Positions 26,131 to 34,634 of a stretch of 64,000 bases of DNA are shown in pieces. Position numbers and translations under genes: made by a program. Positions within the stretch are counted from its first letter, which is position 1, and every line of letters starts with the position of its first letter. This stretch comes from Pseudomonas viridiflava. Its GTDB lineage: Bacteria; Pseudomonadota; Gammaproteobacteria; Pseudomonadales; Pseudomonadaceae. The stretch covers positions 62,001 to 126,000 of the forward strand of contig NZ_UTKY01000091.1 in NCBI RefSeq assembly GCF_900583165.1, given 5' to 3'. Below the pieces are notes generated by a model. The model was not told where the DNA came from. It searched no databases and was given only the letters and a program-made list of their open reading frames with translations.

Positions 26131-26868
26131 CTACATCCCATGCTGCCTCATCAACCGCGCATAACTCCCATCCGCCTTCATTTTGGCAATCTCCCGATCA
26201 AAACCGGCCACAATCTGCTCATGCTCGGGGTTCTTGAGGCTCACCAGGATATGCAGGCTGTTCTCGCTCAACGGCTTGGGTAAAAACTCCACCGCATTGC
26301 GCACCCGCGCTGACTCACGCGACAGGTAATAGCGCGCTACATACTCATCCTCCACCGTCAGCCGCACGCGTTGCGCCGCCAGCATGCGCACGGCCATGGC
26401 GAAGCTGTGCACCGGGACTTTCTGCAGTTGTGCATCCTGATCGAACGCCGCCGAATAGGCATAGCCGCGTACCACGGCAATGGGGTAGTCGTGCAACTGC
26501 TGAAGGTTTTGAAACTCGATGGGGTCGTCGCGGCGCTTGATAAAGCGCACACGGTTAAGCAGGTATTCGTCGGAGAACTGCCCCAGTTGCGTGCGGGCAT
26601 CGTCATACCAGGCATTGACCAGCACGTCATAACGCCCATCGCCCACGCCCATCAGCGCACGGGCCCAGGGCACTTGTTCGAAATCACTGGCGTAGCCGGC
26701 GCGGGCCAGTGCCGTACTGACAATATCAGTCGCCAATCCGCCATTGATCAACGTGGCATCGGTAAAAGGTGGCCAGGCATCCGCCACCAGGCGCAAGCGC
26801 TGGGCGAATACCGGCTGGGACAGCAGCAACACTCCAATCAAAGCAACGGCACGAGAAAATCGCGGCAT
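26131..26868 (-). CDS. Orphan periplasmic solute-binding protein (SBP family 3)
   Basis: A 245-residue protein with a signal peptide (AVALIGVLLLSQPVFA, cleavage about residue 22) and the two-lobed amino-acid-binding fold. The start RLRLVADAWPPFTD is the usual first strand of family 3. No permease or ATPase lies next to it, so it either serves a transporter encoded elsewhere or has a sensory role, as many orphan proteins of this type in Pseudomonas seem to. The ligand cannot be told from sequence. Confidence 0.8.
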   Translation of the reverse strand: MPRFSRAVALIGVLLLSQPVFAQRLRLVADAWPPFTDATLINGGLATDIVSTALARAGYASDFEQVPWARALMGVGDGRYDVLVNAWYDDARTQLGQFSDEYLLNRVRFIKRRDDPIEFQNLQQLHDYPIAVVRGYAYSAAFDQDAQLQKVPVHSFAMAVRMLAAQRVRLTVEDEYVARYYLSRESARVRNAVEFLPKPLSENSLHILVSLKNPEHEQIVAGFDREIAKMKADGSYARLMRQHGM

Positions 26869-27043
26869 GCTTAACGTCCTTGGCGGGCACTGAGGCTCTA
26901 ACAGTAGCTCAGATTACACAAAGAAACGGCCAGCGCATGCACTCAATGATGGCAAATTGATTTCACTCACAAAAATAACCGATTTAGACACAATCGGCCG
27001 CCGCGCTTACTATCCGGGACAGACACTTACAAGAGATCACGTC

Positions 27044-27496
27044 ATGACAGTCGAATGGGTCTGCAAACACCACACTGACCTGGGCAAGGAGCAGCTGTAC
27101 GCCATCCTGCGCCTGCGTGGAGAGGTGTTCGTCGTTGAACAAAAATGTATCTACCAGGACATCGATGGGCAGGACCTGGGCGGCGACACCCACCACCTGA
27201 TGGCCTGGCAGGATGACCAACTGGTGGCTTATCTGCGCTTGCTCGACCCCGAATCCCAGGGCGGCGATGTCGTAGTCGGCCGCGTGATCGTGGCACCGGC
27301 GGCACGGGGGACTGGACTCGGGCATCAGATGATGGAAGAAACCCTCAAGCAAATTGAAGAAATCTGGCCTGAGACGCCGATTTTTCTGTCAGCCCAGGCG
27401 CACTTGCAGGGGTATTACGGCAGGTATGGGTTTGTGGTCGCGGGTGAGGAATACCTTGAGGATGATATTCCGCATATCGGTATGCGCCGGGTTTGA
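27044..27496 (+). CDS. elaA: ElaA-type GNAT acetyltransferase
   Basis: A 150-residue GNAT N-acetyltransferase. The acetyl-CoA loop is VAPAARGTGLGHQMM, preceded by strand VGRVIV; the N-terminal LRLRGEVFVVEQKCIYQDIDGQD block is diagnostic of the ElaA subgroup. Substrate unknown. ATG 27044 (MTVEWVCKHH) is used because AAGAGA precedes it; an upstream in-frame codon would add a stretch not seen in the family. Confidence 0.85.
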   Translation: MTVEWVCKHHTDLGKEQLYAILRLRGEVFVVEQKCIYQDIDGQDLGGDTHHLMAWQDDQLVAYLRLLDPESQGGDVVVGRVIVAPAARGTGLGHQMMEETLKQIEEIWPETPIFLSAQAHLQGYYGRYGFVVAGEEYLEDDIPHIGMRRV

Positions 27497-27501
27497 GGGC
27501 C

Positions 27502-27623
27502 TCATCGGGGGCAAGTCGAATCGTCGCACCGCCCCTCCCACACTGACTGGGTTCACACATCTAGATATGTGAATACAGTCAAATGTGGGAGGGGCGGTGC
27601 GACGATTCGACTTGCCCCCGATA
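27502..27623. repeat. Enlarged-stem REP doublet
   Basis: Both arms are the long variant: ATCGGGGGCAAGTCGAATCG/TCGCACCGCCCCTCCCAC on the left and its complement on the right. The extra block pairs with its partner across the doublet, so the hairpin is preserved and longer. The spacer itself is self-complementary (CACATCTAGATATGTG). Tail-to-tail between convergent genes. Confidence 0.9.
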
Positions 27624-27648
27624 GCGCCAGTACAAACACCCACTATCT

Positions 27649-27945
27649 TCAGGGATAACCCAACACCCGCTTCACCGAATCCAGATTCGCCTCAATCCAC
27701 CCCCGATCAATCGCACCCCAACTGCGAATCCGATACTGCCCCGCATGATTGCGCGCGCCGTCTTCCTGCTCGAACTCACACACAATATCCAGGTCAGCCA
27801 ACGCTGCAAGGGTGTCCTGCGCCGTACGCCGGGGCATGCCGGTGACCTCGGTCAGCGCCGGCACATTACTGGCCAGCCCGCTGTCGATCAGATACGCCAC
27901 ATACAGGCGGCGGTAGAAACTGCTTTTGGTCTTGCTCACTTCCAT
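27649..27945 (-). CDS. Small winged-helix DNA-binding protein
   Basis: A 98-residue basic protein. Residues about 15–60 form a probable winged helix: SGLASNVPALTEVTGMPRRT reads as helix-turn-helix, followed by a short wing (CEFEQEDGARNHAGQYRI). It begins 19 bases after the YgjP-type gene and is likely cotranscribed. ATG 27945 (MEVSKTK) has AAGG upstream. No effector domain is present. Targets unknown. Confidence 0.7.
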   Translation of the reverse strand: MEVSKTKSSFYRRLYVAYLIDSGLASNVPALTEVTGMPRRTAQDTLAALADLDIVCEFEQEDGARNHAGQYRIRSWGAIDRGWIEANLDSVKRVLGYP

Positions 27946-27964
27946 GGTCAATCGCCTTGTGCGG

Positions 27965-28465
27965 TCAGGGCTTGCCCTGCAGGTCGCGATACGTGAGGTA
28001 CACCCGCAGGTCGAATTCCACCTGATGGTAGCCCGGCATCATGTATTCACAGAGTTTGTAGAACGCCTTGTTGTGGTCCGACTCCTTGAAGTGCGCCAGT
28101 TCGTGTACCACGATCATGCGCAGGAACTCGGGTGCGGCCTCTTTGAACAACGCGGCAATGCGGATCTCTTTCTTGGATTTGAGGTTACCGCCCTGTACCC
28201 GCGAAATCGTGGTGTGCAGGCCCAGGGCGCGGTGGGTCAGGTCCAAGCGGTTATCGAACAGCACTTTATCGATGGCCGGCGCGTTGCGCAGGTGTTCCTG
28301 CTTCAAGGCCAGGGCGTAGGCGTACAAAGCCTTGTCACTCTGCACCGCGTGACGCTCGGGGTAACGTTGTTCCAGGTAGGCGCCCAACTGGTCTTTGGCG
28401 ATCAATTGGCGCACTTGCTCTTGAAGGGCTGGCGGGTAGGCCTGGAGGTATTTCAGCGCGGTCAT
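27965..28465 (-). CDS. YgjP-type zinc metallopeptidase
   Basis: A 166-residue protein of the YgjP/DUF45 family. The zinc site HELAHFKESDHNKAF lies at about residues 119–134 and has HExxH plus the downstream His typical of these small gluzincin-like enzymes. No signal peptide, so it is cytoplasmic. Its biological substrate is not established. It is the first gene of a two-gene leftward unit with the small winged-helix protein. Confidence 0.83.
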   Translation of the reverse strand: MTALKYLQAYPPALQEQVRQLIAKDQLGAYLEQRYPERHAVQSDKALYAYALALKQEHLRNAPAIDKVLFDNRLDLTHRALGLHTTISRVQGGNLKSKKEIRIAALFKEAAPEFLRMIVVHELAHFKESDHNKAFYKLCEYMMPGYHQVEFDLRVYLTYRDLQGKP

Positions 28466-28507
28466 GGGGTCGGCAACAGGGTTGGAATGGGCGCCAGTGT
28501 AGCGAAT

Positions 28508-30613
28508 TCAACGCAACCGAGGGTGCGACCAGCCAGGGACTTCGTCGGCCATCAATGGCTGCGCCGCCCATGAACCCTGGATAAACGGGCAACCATTGGC
28601 CTTGAGCCACTGGGCTTGCTCAACGGTGTCCACACCTTCGGCAACCACCAACACATCAAAATGCCCGCACAGCTCAATAATGCTGCGGGCCATTGCGGCA
28701 TCGCGCACCGAGCCTGGCAGGCGCGCCACCAGTTTCGGGTCCAGTTTCAGCGTATCGAACGCCAAGTCACGCAGGTGAGACAGCGAGCAGTTGCCAGAGC
28801 CAAAATCATCCAACGCAATACGCACGCCGATATGACGCAGCAACTTAAGCTGCTTGGCCGCTTCCTCCAGGTTGCTCATCAAGCTGTCTTCACTGATTTC
28901 CACTTCCAGTTGTCGGCCTTGCAACCCATGTCGTTCAAGTACCTGCTGCAGTTGGCTGGCCAGGTTGGGCATATTGAATTGGTTGCTGCTCAGGCTCACG
29001 CTGAGCACCAGTTCATCATCAAAGGTGGCTTGCCAGGCTTGGCGCTGGGCGGCGACCTGCTGGTAAATCCACGTGCTCAATTGGCTGATCAGCCGGGCCT
29101 CTTCCAACAGGGGCAAAAAGAGTCCCGGCGGCACGTCGCCAACGCTGGGGTGCTGCCAGCGCAACAGCGCCTCAACGCCGCGCAGATGGCCGTCCACCAG
29201 TGACACTTGTGGCTGGTAGACCAGGGTGAAGTCCTTGTTTTGAATGGCCGTGCGCACGCTGTCCTCTAGCATCAGGCGTGAACGGGCACGGCCGTTCATT
29301 TCCTGGTCGTAATAGCGATATTGCTGACGCCCCGCGCGCTTGGCTTCGTACATGGCAATGTCAGCTGCCCGTAGCAGCCCGTTCAGGTCTGCGCCGCAAT
29401 CCGGGAAGGTGGCGATGCCAATGCTAACGCCAAGCATCACATCCAAACCGTCTACTTGCTGGCAAATCGATACCCGCTCGATCAATCGCTCGGCGATTTT
29501 CGCCGCTTGTTCGGGGAACTCAAGCTCCAGCAGCGCGGTGAATTCATCCCCTCCCATACGTCCGAGAATGTCGTAGGAATTAAGGCAGCCCTGCAGTTGC
29601 TCCGAGACCCACCGCAGCACCCGGTCACCGGCGTCATGCCCCAGAGAATCGTTGACCCGCTTAAAGCCATCCAAGTCCAGGTACAGCAACACCAGGGACT
29701 GCTCGCCCCGCTCGCCACGCAGCAAGGTGCTCTCCACCGCCTGGTAGAAACCGCGCCGGTTCAACAGACCGGTCAGCGGGTCGGTGACCGCCTGGAATTC
29801 CAGCTGTTGGTGCAAGTGACGCACTTCGGACATGTCCAGCACCGTCACCACCATGGCCTTCTGCTCAGACGGCAGCGGCGCACAGGACAAGGCCACCGGC
29901 ACCTGCTGGCCGCGGCCAGTGCGCAGGATCGCGTCATGCAAACGCCAGGTTTCACCCTTGCGGTAACCGGCGTGCATCTGTGAGTCCAGCCAGGTGGGTA
30001 TATGGGGTTTTTGCAGGAACGTGAGAAAGTCCTGGCCTTGCAGCTCATCTATCTTGGCGTTGAGCAGGCGCGAGATCGCCGGGTTGGCGTACTCGATCAC
30101 GCCCTCCTCGCCTACCACCAGGATGCCTTCGGCGGCGTTATCCAGCACCGAGGCATTGAAGGCCCGGGCGGATTCCAAGTCATGGCTCAGGCGCTGCAAG
30201 GCCCGGCGATTACGCTGGTGCTCCAGCAATGCCTGGACCTTGGGCTTGAGGATATGCGGGTCGAAGGGTTTGAACAGGTAATCGATGGCGCCGCTGGCAT
30301 AACCTTCCAGCACCGCTGCGGGAGATTGGGCGTTGGCGCTCAGAAAGATGATGGGCGTCATGCGCGTGCGTTGGCTGCCACGCATCAACCGGGCGACTTC
30401 AAAACCGTCCATGCCGGGCATCTTCACGTCCAGCAGCACCAGGTCGACTTCGTGTACCAACAACAATTCGAGGGCTTCCAGCCCAGAGCCCGCGGTGATC
30501 ACCTGCCAATCGTCGCGCTGCAGGAGCGCACGCATGCTGACGAGGTTTTCGGGGTAGTCATCGACCACCAAGAGAACCGAGCTGCCATCGACGGGGTTTG
30601 GAGCGCATTCCAT
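28508..30613 (-). CDS. Receiver–PAS–GGDEF–EAL cyclic-di-GMP protein
   Basis: A 701-residue cytoplasmic signalling protein. An N-terminal receiver domain (about 12–130; VDDYPEN, phospho-acceptor in LLDVKMPGMDG, Lys in YLFKPF) is followed by a PAS domain (about 150–265), GGDEF (about 280–440) and EAL (about 455–695). The cyclase motif GRMGGDEF is intact, but the inhibitory RxxD is replaced by NSYD. The phosphodiesterase domain has EALLRW, ISED, DDFGSG, KLD and AEGVD, yet the metal-binding Asn of the usual VNxS is Ser (LSVSLSSNQ), so hydrolysis may be weakened. No histidine kinase lies next to it. It is divergent from the alginate lyase gene. Confidence 0.88.
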   Translation of the reverse strand: MECAPNPVDGSSVLLVVDDYPENLVSMRALLQRDDWQVITAGSGLEALELLLVHEVDLVLLDVKMPGMDGFEVARLMRGSQRTRMTPIIFLSANAQSPAAVLEGYASGAIDYLFKPFDPHILKPKVQALLEHQRNRRALQRLSHDLESARAFNASVLDNAAEGILVVGEEGVIEYANPAISRLLNAKIDELQGQDFLTFLQKPHIPTWLDSQMHAGYRKGETWRLHDAILRTGRGQQVPVALSCAPLPSEQKAMVVTVLDMSEVRHLHQQLEFQAVTDPLTGLLNRRGFYQAVESTLLRGERGEQSLVLLYLDLDGFKRVNDSLGHDAGDRVLRWVSEQLQGCLNSYDILGRMGGDEFTALLELEFPEQAAKIAERLIERVSICQQVDGLDVMLGVSIGIATFPDCGADLNGLLRAADIAMYEAKRAGRQQYRYYDQEMNGRARSRLMLEDSVRTAIQNKDFTLVYQPQVSLVDGHLRGVEALLRWQHPSVGDVPPGLFLPLLEEARLISQLSTWIYQQVAAQRQAWQATFDDELVLSVSLSSNQFNMPNLASQLQQVLERHGLQGRQLEVEISEDSLMSNLEEAAKQLKLLRHIGVRIALDDFGSGNCSLSHLRDLAFDTLKLDPKLVARLPGSVRDAAMARSIIELCGHFDVLVVAEGVDTVEQAQWLKANGCPFIQGSWAAQPLMADEVPGWSHPRLR

Positions 30614-30839
30614 GCTACGTCTCTTCCTTGGGAGCTATTCCGGTCAATTCTGACAGAAAACCCGGACAAACTCTGAGGCCTCACTCTAGCCCCGGTTCTA
30701 AAAAATCAGAAGTAACGTCGGTGCCATCATTGCGCCAATCTTCAGGAAGCCGACTAACGGTCAGTCTCTACAGCCCACGGATCATGGGAAACATGGCTTT
30801 TTGGCATTCCTTTGGCGCCAAGAAATTGCCATCAACTAT
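30614..30839. other. Divergent intergenic region before the alginate lyase gene
   Basis: The gap of about 310 bases has no credible gene. The right end holds the alginate lyase promoter; the left part should hold the leftward promoter of the cyclic-di-GMP protein, for which I see no clear hexamers. Confidence 0.5.
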
Positions 30840-30868
30840 TTAACAATCCGGTTAACACCACCTATAAA
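30840..30868 (+). promoter_or_regulatory. Promoter of the alginate lyase gene
   Basis: TTAACA (30840–30845), 17-bp spacer, TATAAA (30863–30868): close to the sigma-70 consensus, 54 bases before the start codon. The immediate upstream run is AT-rich. Confidence 0.6.
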
Positions 30869-30922
30869 GAACCTGTCTGGCCCACGGGCCAAAGCCTTCA
30901 CCTTCTGTAAAAGGCACATGCC

Positions 30923-31588
30923 ATGATCGACCTTTCCACCTGGAACCTGAGCATTCCCGTCGGCTCCCCACCCGCGACCATCGACACGCCCAAGCTGATG
31001 AGCGGTTTCAATGACCAATATTTCCAGGCCGAAGGCAGCAACGTGCAGTTCTGGACACCCGTCACCGGTACCCGCACCGAAAACGCCATTTACCCACGCA
31101 GTGAATTACGTGAGACGTACGCTGATGGGCGGTTGCGTAACTGGACCTACCCGGATGCGGACAACTTCCTGCGCGCCACGCTGGAGGTCAATCAAGTGCC
31201 GTCCTCCGGCAAGATCGTCATTGGGCAGATTCATGCCTATGACAGTCAGAAGCCGATGATCAAGTTGGAGTACCAGTTCAAGGAGAAAACCCAGACCGGC
31301 AACATCGTCGCCAAAGTGCGCATGCGCCCGGATGAAGACGAAAGCCGCGTGATCATCGTAGCGTCCAATGTGCCACTGGAAACGAGCTTCACCTATGTGA
31401 TCAATCTCAACAAAGCCGGACTGCTCAGCGTGTACGCAGCAGACGGCGAGTGGAACGAACGCATCGGCGCGGCCTGGGGTGCCAAACCTTTGTATTTCAA
31501 AGCCGGCGCTTACGTGCAGGACAACAGTGGCAATAGCAAGGAAGGCGCGCGGGTGACGTTTGCCAAGCTGGATATTGACCACGACTGA
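30923..31588 (+). CDS. PL7-family alginate lyase
   Basis: A 221-residue polysaccharide lyase of family 7, which cleaves alginate by beta-elimination. All three family signatures are visible: RSELRE (about residue 54), GQIHAY (about 98) and YFKAGAYVQ (about 190). The length equals the catalytic domain alone. There is no signal peptide: the protein begins MIDLSTWNLSIPVG, as in the P. aeruginosa PA1167 type, so export would need another route or release on lysis. It is not near the alg biosynthetic operon, whose AlgL belongs to family 5. An AAGG site precedes the ATG. A neighbouring cyclic-di-GMP gene is divergent. Confidence 0.88.
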   Translation: MIDLSTWNLSIPVGSPPATIDTPKLMSGFNDQYFQAEGSNVQFWTPVTGTRTENAIYPRSELRETYADGRLRNWTYPDADNFLRATLEVNQVPSSGKIVIGQIHAYDSQKPMIKLEYQFKEKTQTGNIVAKVRMRPDEDESRVIIVASNVPLETSFTYVINLNKAGLLSVYAADGEWNERIGAAWGAKPLYFKAGAYVQDNSGNSKEGARVTFAKLDIDHD

Positions 31589-31731
31589 CGGCTGATTCGC
31601 TTCAGTGATGTCTCCCACGACGCTTTAGGACAGAACCGCGACCAGGGTCTCGACTTTCTTGTAGGACAATCCGAGTATGGCGCCGCGCTCGCGCACTGCC
31701 CTCGATAAGAAAAGTCATGGAGACTGCTCAA

Positions 31732-32961
31732 ATGCCCTTCTCTCGTTCCCTGCTCGCCCTGTCCATGGGCCTGGTTCTGCTGCACAACCCAAGCTTCGCC
31801 GCCCCGCCGCTGACGATCACCGACGGGGTGGCGCAAGTGCACACCCAGGACAGCAACGCCTGGGTCGAAATCAGCAAAGCTGCGTTCGAACACAATATCC
31901 GCACGCTGCAAGCCACTCTCGCCGATAAATCCAAAATCTGCGCCGTGCTCAAGGCCGATGCCTACGGCCATGGCATTGGTTTGCTGATGCCCTCGATTAT
32001 TCAACTGGGCGTACCCTGCGTCGGCGTCGCCAGTAACGAAGAGATTCGCGTGGTGCGCGAAAGCGGCTTCAAGGGCCAACTGATCCGCGTACGTACCGCC
32101 GCGTTGAGCGAGCTGGAAGCCGCATTGCCGTACAACGTTGAAGAACTGGTGGGCAATCTCGACTTCGCCGTGCGTGCCAGCCTGATCGCCGAACAGCACG
32201 GCCGCCCGCTGGTGGTGCACCTGGGTTTGAACTCCAGCGGCATGAGCCGCAATGGCGTGGAAATGACCACCGCCCAAGGCCGTCGCGATGCCGTCGCCAT
32301 CACTAAAGTGCCGAACCTGGAAGTGAAGGCGATCATGACCCACTTCGCCGTCGAAGACGCCGCCGATGTACGCGCAGGCCTCAAAGCCTTCAACGAACAG
32401 GCGCAATGGCTGATCAACGTCGCCCAATTGGACCGCAGCAAGATCACCCTGCACGCGGCCAACTCGTTCGCCACCCTGGAAGTACCAGAATCGCGCCTGG
32501 ACATGGTGCGCCCCGGCGGCCTGCTATTTGGCGATACGGTGCCTCGCTTCACCGAGTACAAGCGCGTCATGCAGTTCAAATCCCACGTGGCCTCGGTGAA
32601 CAGCTATCCCAAAGGCAATACCGTGGGTTACGACCGCACCTATACCCTGACGCGGGACTCCAAATTGGCCAACATCACCGTGGGCTATTCCGACGGCTAC
32701 CGCCGCGCCTTTACCAACAAAGGCATCGTGCTGATCAACGGGCACCGCGTGCCGGTGGTGGGCAAAGTATCGATGAACACGCTGATGGTAGACGTGACCG
32801 ATGTGCCCACCGTGAAGAGTGGGGATGAGGTGGTGTTGTTTGGCAAGCAAGGGAATGTGCAAACGACCCAGGCGGAAGTTGAAGATATCAACGGGGCGTT
32901 GTTGGCGGACCTGTATACGGTGTGGGGTAATTCCAATCCTAAAGTGCTGGTGGATAAATAA
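31732..32961 (+). CDS. Exported broad-specificity amino-acid racemase (alanine racemase family)
   Basis: A 409-residue PLP-dependent fold-III racemase with a signal peptide (SRSLLALSMGLVLLHNPSFA), as in periplasmic Bsr/BAR enzymes of pseudomonads and vibrios, which racemise Lys, Arg and other amino acids. PLP-lysine is in VLKADAYGHG and the second catalytic region is near VGKVSMNTLMVDVTD. The longer-than-alanine-racemase N-terminus with AWVEISKAAFEHN fits the exported group. ATG 31732 is chosen because GGAG lies nine bases upstream; ATG 31717 would lengthen the signal peptide by five residues. Probable roles are D-amino-acid production for wall editing or catabolism. Confidence 0.85.
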   Translation: MPFSRSLLALSMGLVLLHNPSFAAPPLTITDGVAQVHTQDSNAWVEISKAAFEHNIRTLQATLADKSKICAVLKADAYGHGIGLLMPSIIQLGVPCVGVASNEEIRVVRESGFKGQLIRVRTAALSELEAALPYNVEELVGNLDFAVRASLIAEQHGRPLVVHLGLNSSGMSRNGVEMTTAQGRRDAVAITKVPNLEVKAIMTHFAVEDAADVRAGLKAFNEQAQWLINVAQLDRSKITLHAANSFATLEVPESRLDMVRPGGLLFGDTVPRFTEYKRVMQFKSHVASVNSYPKGNTVGYDRTYTLTRDSKLANITVGYSDGYRRAFTNKGIVLINGHRVPVVGKVSMNTLMVDVTDVPTVKSGDEVVLFGKQGNVQTTQAEVEDINGALLADLYTVWGNSNPKVLVDK

Positions 32962-33064
32962 CGCGTAGGCATCCTCTGATGTCCGCTGGGATCGCTCGCT
33001 GATAAACACCACCGTTCAAATGTTGGGGTTCTGCGGGTTGTCACTTCGCTTAGCCAAACCGCAG

Positions 33065-33093
33065 CCACAAAAAAGCCCGCATCACTGCGGGCT
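33065..33093 (-). terminator. Terminator of hipA; left copy of a 29-bp direct repeat
   Basis: AGCCCGCA and TGCGGGCT form the stem with loop TCAC. On the - strand the stem is followed by TTTTTTGTGG, so it ends leftward transcripts from hipA. The 29 bases are identical to 34715–34743. A second hairpin (CTGCGG/CCGCAG, about 33031–33065) precedes it and may serve the rightward racemase message. Confidence 0.8.
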
Positions 33094-33106
33094 TGACCTT
33101 AGCCCC

Positions 33107-34378
33107 TTAATGCAATGGCTTCGCAACGGGTTTTCGCCTCATGCCCAATGCCACTGAGTCGTGCAACGCCATCACTCGCCCTGCGTCCCACTCACTTTGC
33201 ATCGTCGCAAAAAGCCCAACGTCAATTCGCGCCTGATGTTCGCGCAGCGCTTCGGACATCGCATGAGCAATACGCTCAATGATCAGCCCCGGATTTTCCA
33301 CACCACAATGCTTGCGACCAAACTCAAGCAACTGCTGCCGGTCTGGGTAAGCTTTTACTTTGTTCATCTTGATCGCCAGGGTACGGTCGATCAATGAACG
33401 TCCGGACTTGGGATTGTAGTTTTCGTAGGCCGTAGTGGTAGTGACATCGTAAACAGGCGCCAACTGCACCGTCTCCGGAGCACCGGGGTGCTCATAGAGC
33501 ACACCGAAATTCTTCAGATGGGCATCGCCATTACGCACCATGACCGACAGGCAAACGTAGGAGTAAAACCGCTCAAGCTCACGTAACGCATCACCGTGCT
33601 GGCAAACCGTACTGATCACCGCAGCGAGCGTTTCGTAACTTTGAGAATACTTGTAGTTGTCATGCGGGTCTTTGTTCAGCCCCAGCAGTACTGCCATGTC
33701 TTCAAACCCCAGCCTGCCGGTGTGGGTCAGATCAAAACGCTCCATAACAAAAAGATCGCCCCCGCCAGACAACCAGAAACGCGGCGTGGGTAAGCCAGCA
33801 AGACGAGCAGCCTCCAGGCAGAGGAATTCGTTCTGGGCCAAGTGGGCATATTCGTCAGCACCCGACTTCACAATCAGATCAGAACTGAGCAGGGTTTTGC
33901 GGTTGCCGGCGAGCTTATCCAAGTCAGGCACCAACACCTTGGGCTGCACACCTGAAATACCGGACTCAAAATAGGTTTCCACCAGAAAATCAAACACTCC
34001 CTGCGAGGCATCTGCAGACAAAATTTCCTGTAATCCCACCTTCGCCTTTACAGCGCTAGAGCTCTCCAATGGATTGTCATAACTCAGCCGACCAATTTGA
34101 TTCCCACCGATAACCGACAGCAAGCGCATTTCATCCACGTGCATATGTTTGGCCATGCGACGTTTTATCTGGTCAGCCAGAAAGCCTTCGGGCACATTCA
34201 TATCGAAAATCGGGTGCAGCACGTTGCTGACCGCAGGTGTCGGGTCATACGGCATCACCAGCGACACCTCACGCGAAGCCTCGGCCGAGTCATACGCGAA
34301 CGAAAACTGCGAACCTCTGGACAACTCGCCTGCATTGCCCTGGGGAGTAACGATATTCAGCCGCTTGACCTTACTCAT
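33107..34378 (-). CDS. hipA: HipA-type serine/threonine kinase toxin
   Basis: A 423-residue HipA-family kinase. The N-terminal region ends with IGGNQIGRLSY, the glycine-rich nucleotide loop is SGISGVQPKVLV (about residue 140), the catalytic loop VMVRNGDAHLKNF lies near 280 and the metal-binding YDV about 20 residues later. HipA of E. coli phosphorylates glutamyl-tRNA synthetase and causes persistence. Aligned by eye, the autophosphorylated Ser of the loop is Gly here with a Ser two places further on. The gene overlaps hipB by 8 bases, with the antitoxin first. The 423-residue length is normal. The pair sits between two copies of a terminator and looks like a mobile cassette. Confidence 0.88.
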   Translation of the reverse strand: MSKVKRLNIVTPQGNAGELSRGSQFSFAYDSAEASREVSLVMPYDPTPAVSNVLHPIFDMNVPEGFLADQIKRRMAKHMHVDEMRLLSVIGGNQIGRLSYDNPLESSSAVKAKVGLQEILSADASQGVFDFLVETYFESGISGVQPKVLVPDLDKLAGNRKTLLSSDLIVKSGADEYAHLAQNEFLCLEAARLAGLPTPRFWLSGGGDLFVMERFDLTHTGRLGFEDMAVLLGLNKDPHDNYKYSQSYETLAAVISTVCQHGDALRELERFYSYVCLSVMVRNGDAHLKNFGVLYEHPGAPETVQLAPVYDVTTTTAYENYNPKSGRSLIDRTLAIKMNKVKAYPDRQQLLEFGRKHCGVENPGLIIERIAHAMSEALREHQARIDVGLFATMQSEWDAGRVMALHDSVALGMRRKPVAKPLH

Positions 34379-34634
34379 CGGTTTCTACCAATTCGGCCAG
34401 CGACTTGAGATCGATCCGCCGGTCCACCACTTCCAATGCCATTCCCAAAGCGGTAATGACCCTGAAGACGGTATACAGGGCGACATTTTCTCCGGCTTCG
34501 AGATCGATAATGGTCTTGCGACTGCACCGCGCCTTTTCCGCAAGCTGTTGCTGACTGTATTGCTTCGCTCGACGCAGCTGCCGGAGCCGATCGCCAAATA
34601 ATGGAGGATTGGTGATGAGCAAAATGTCACCCAT
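34371..34634 (-). CDS. hipB: HipB-type antitoxin, Xre-family DNA-binding protein
   Basis: An 87-residue single-domain protein with a Cro/CI helix-turn-helix (about residues 28–50; YSQQQLAEKARCSRKTIIDL, then EAGENVALYTVFRVITALGM). HipB binds and inhibits HipA and represses its own operon. The C-terminus (RIDLKSLAELVETDE) is short and acidic, as expected for a degradable antitoxin tail. Transcribed first, with an 8-base overlap into hipA. Start ATG 34634 lies inside the proximal operator-like repeat. Confidence 0.88.
   Translation of the reverse strand: MGDILLITNPPLFGDRLRQLRRAKQYSQQQLAEKARCSRKTIIDLEAGENVALYTVFRVITALGMALEVVDRRIDLKSLAELVETDE

Noticed and set aside
33107..34634. hipBA as part of a phage or integrated element
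   Set aside because: No integrase, transposase or tRNA gene is nearby; both flanks are ordinary core genes, so a small cassette is the better description.
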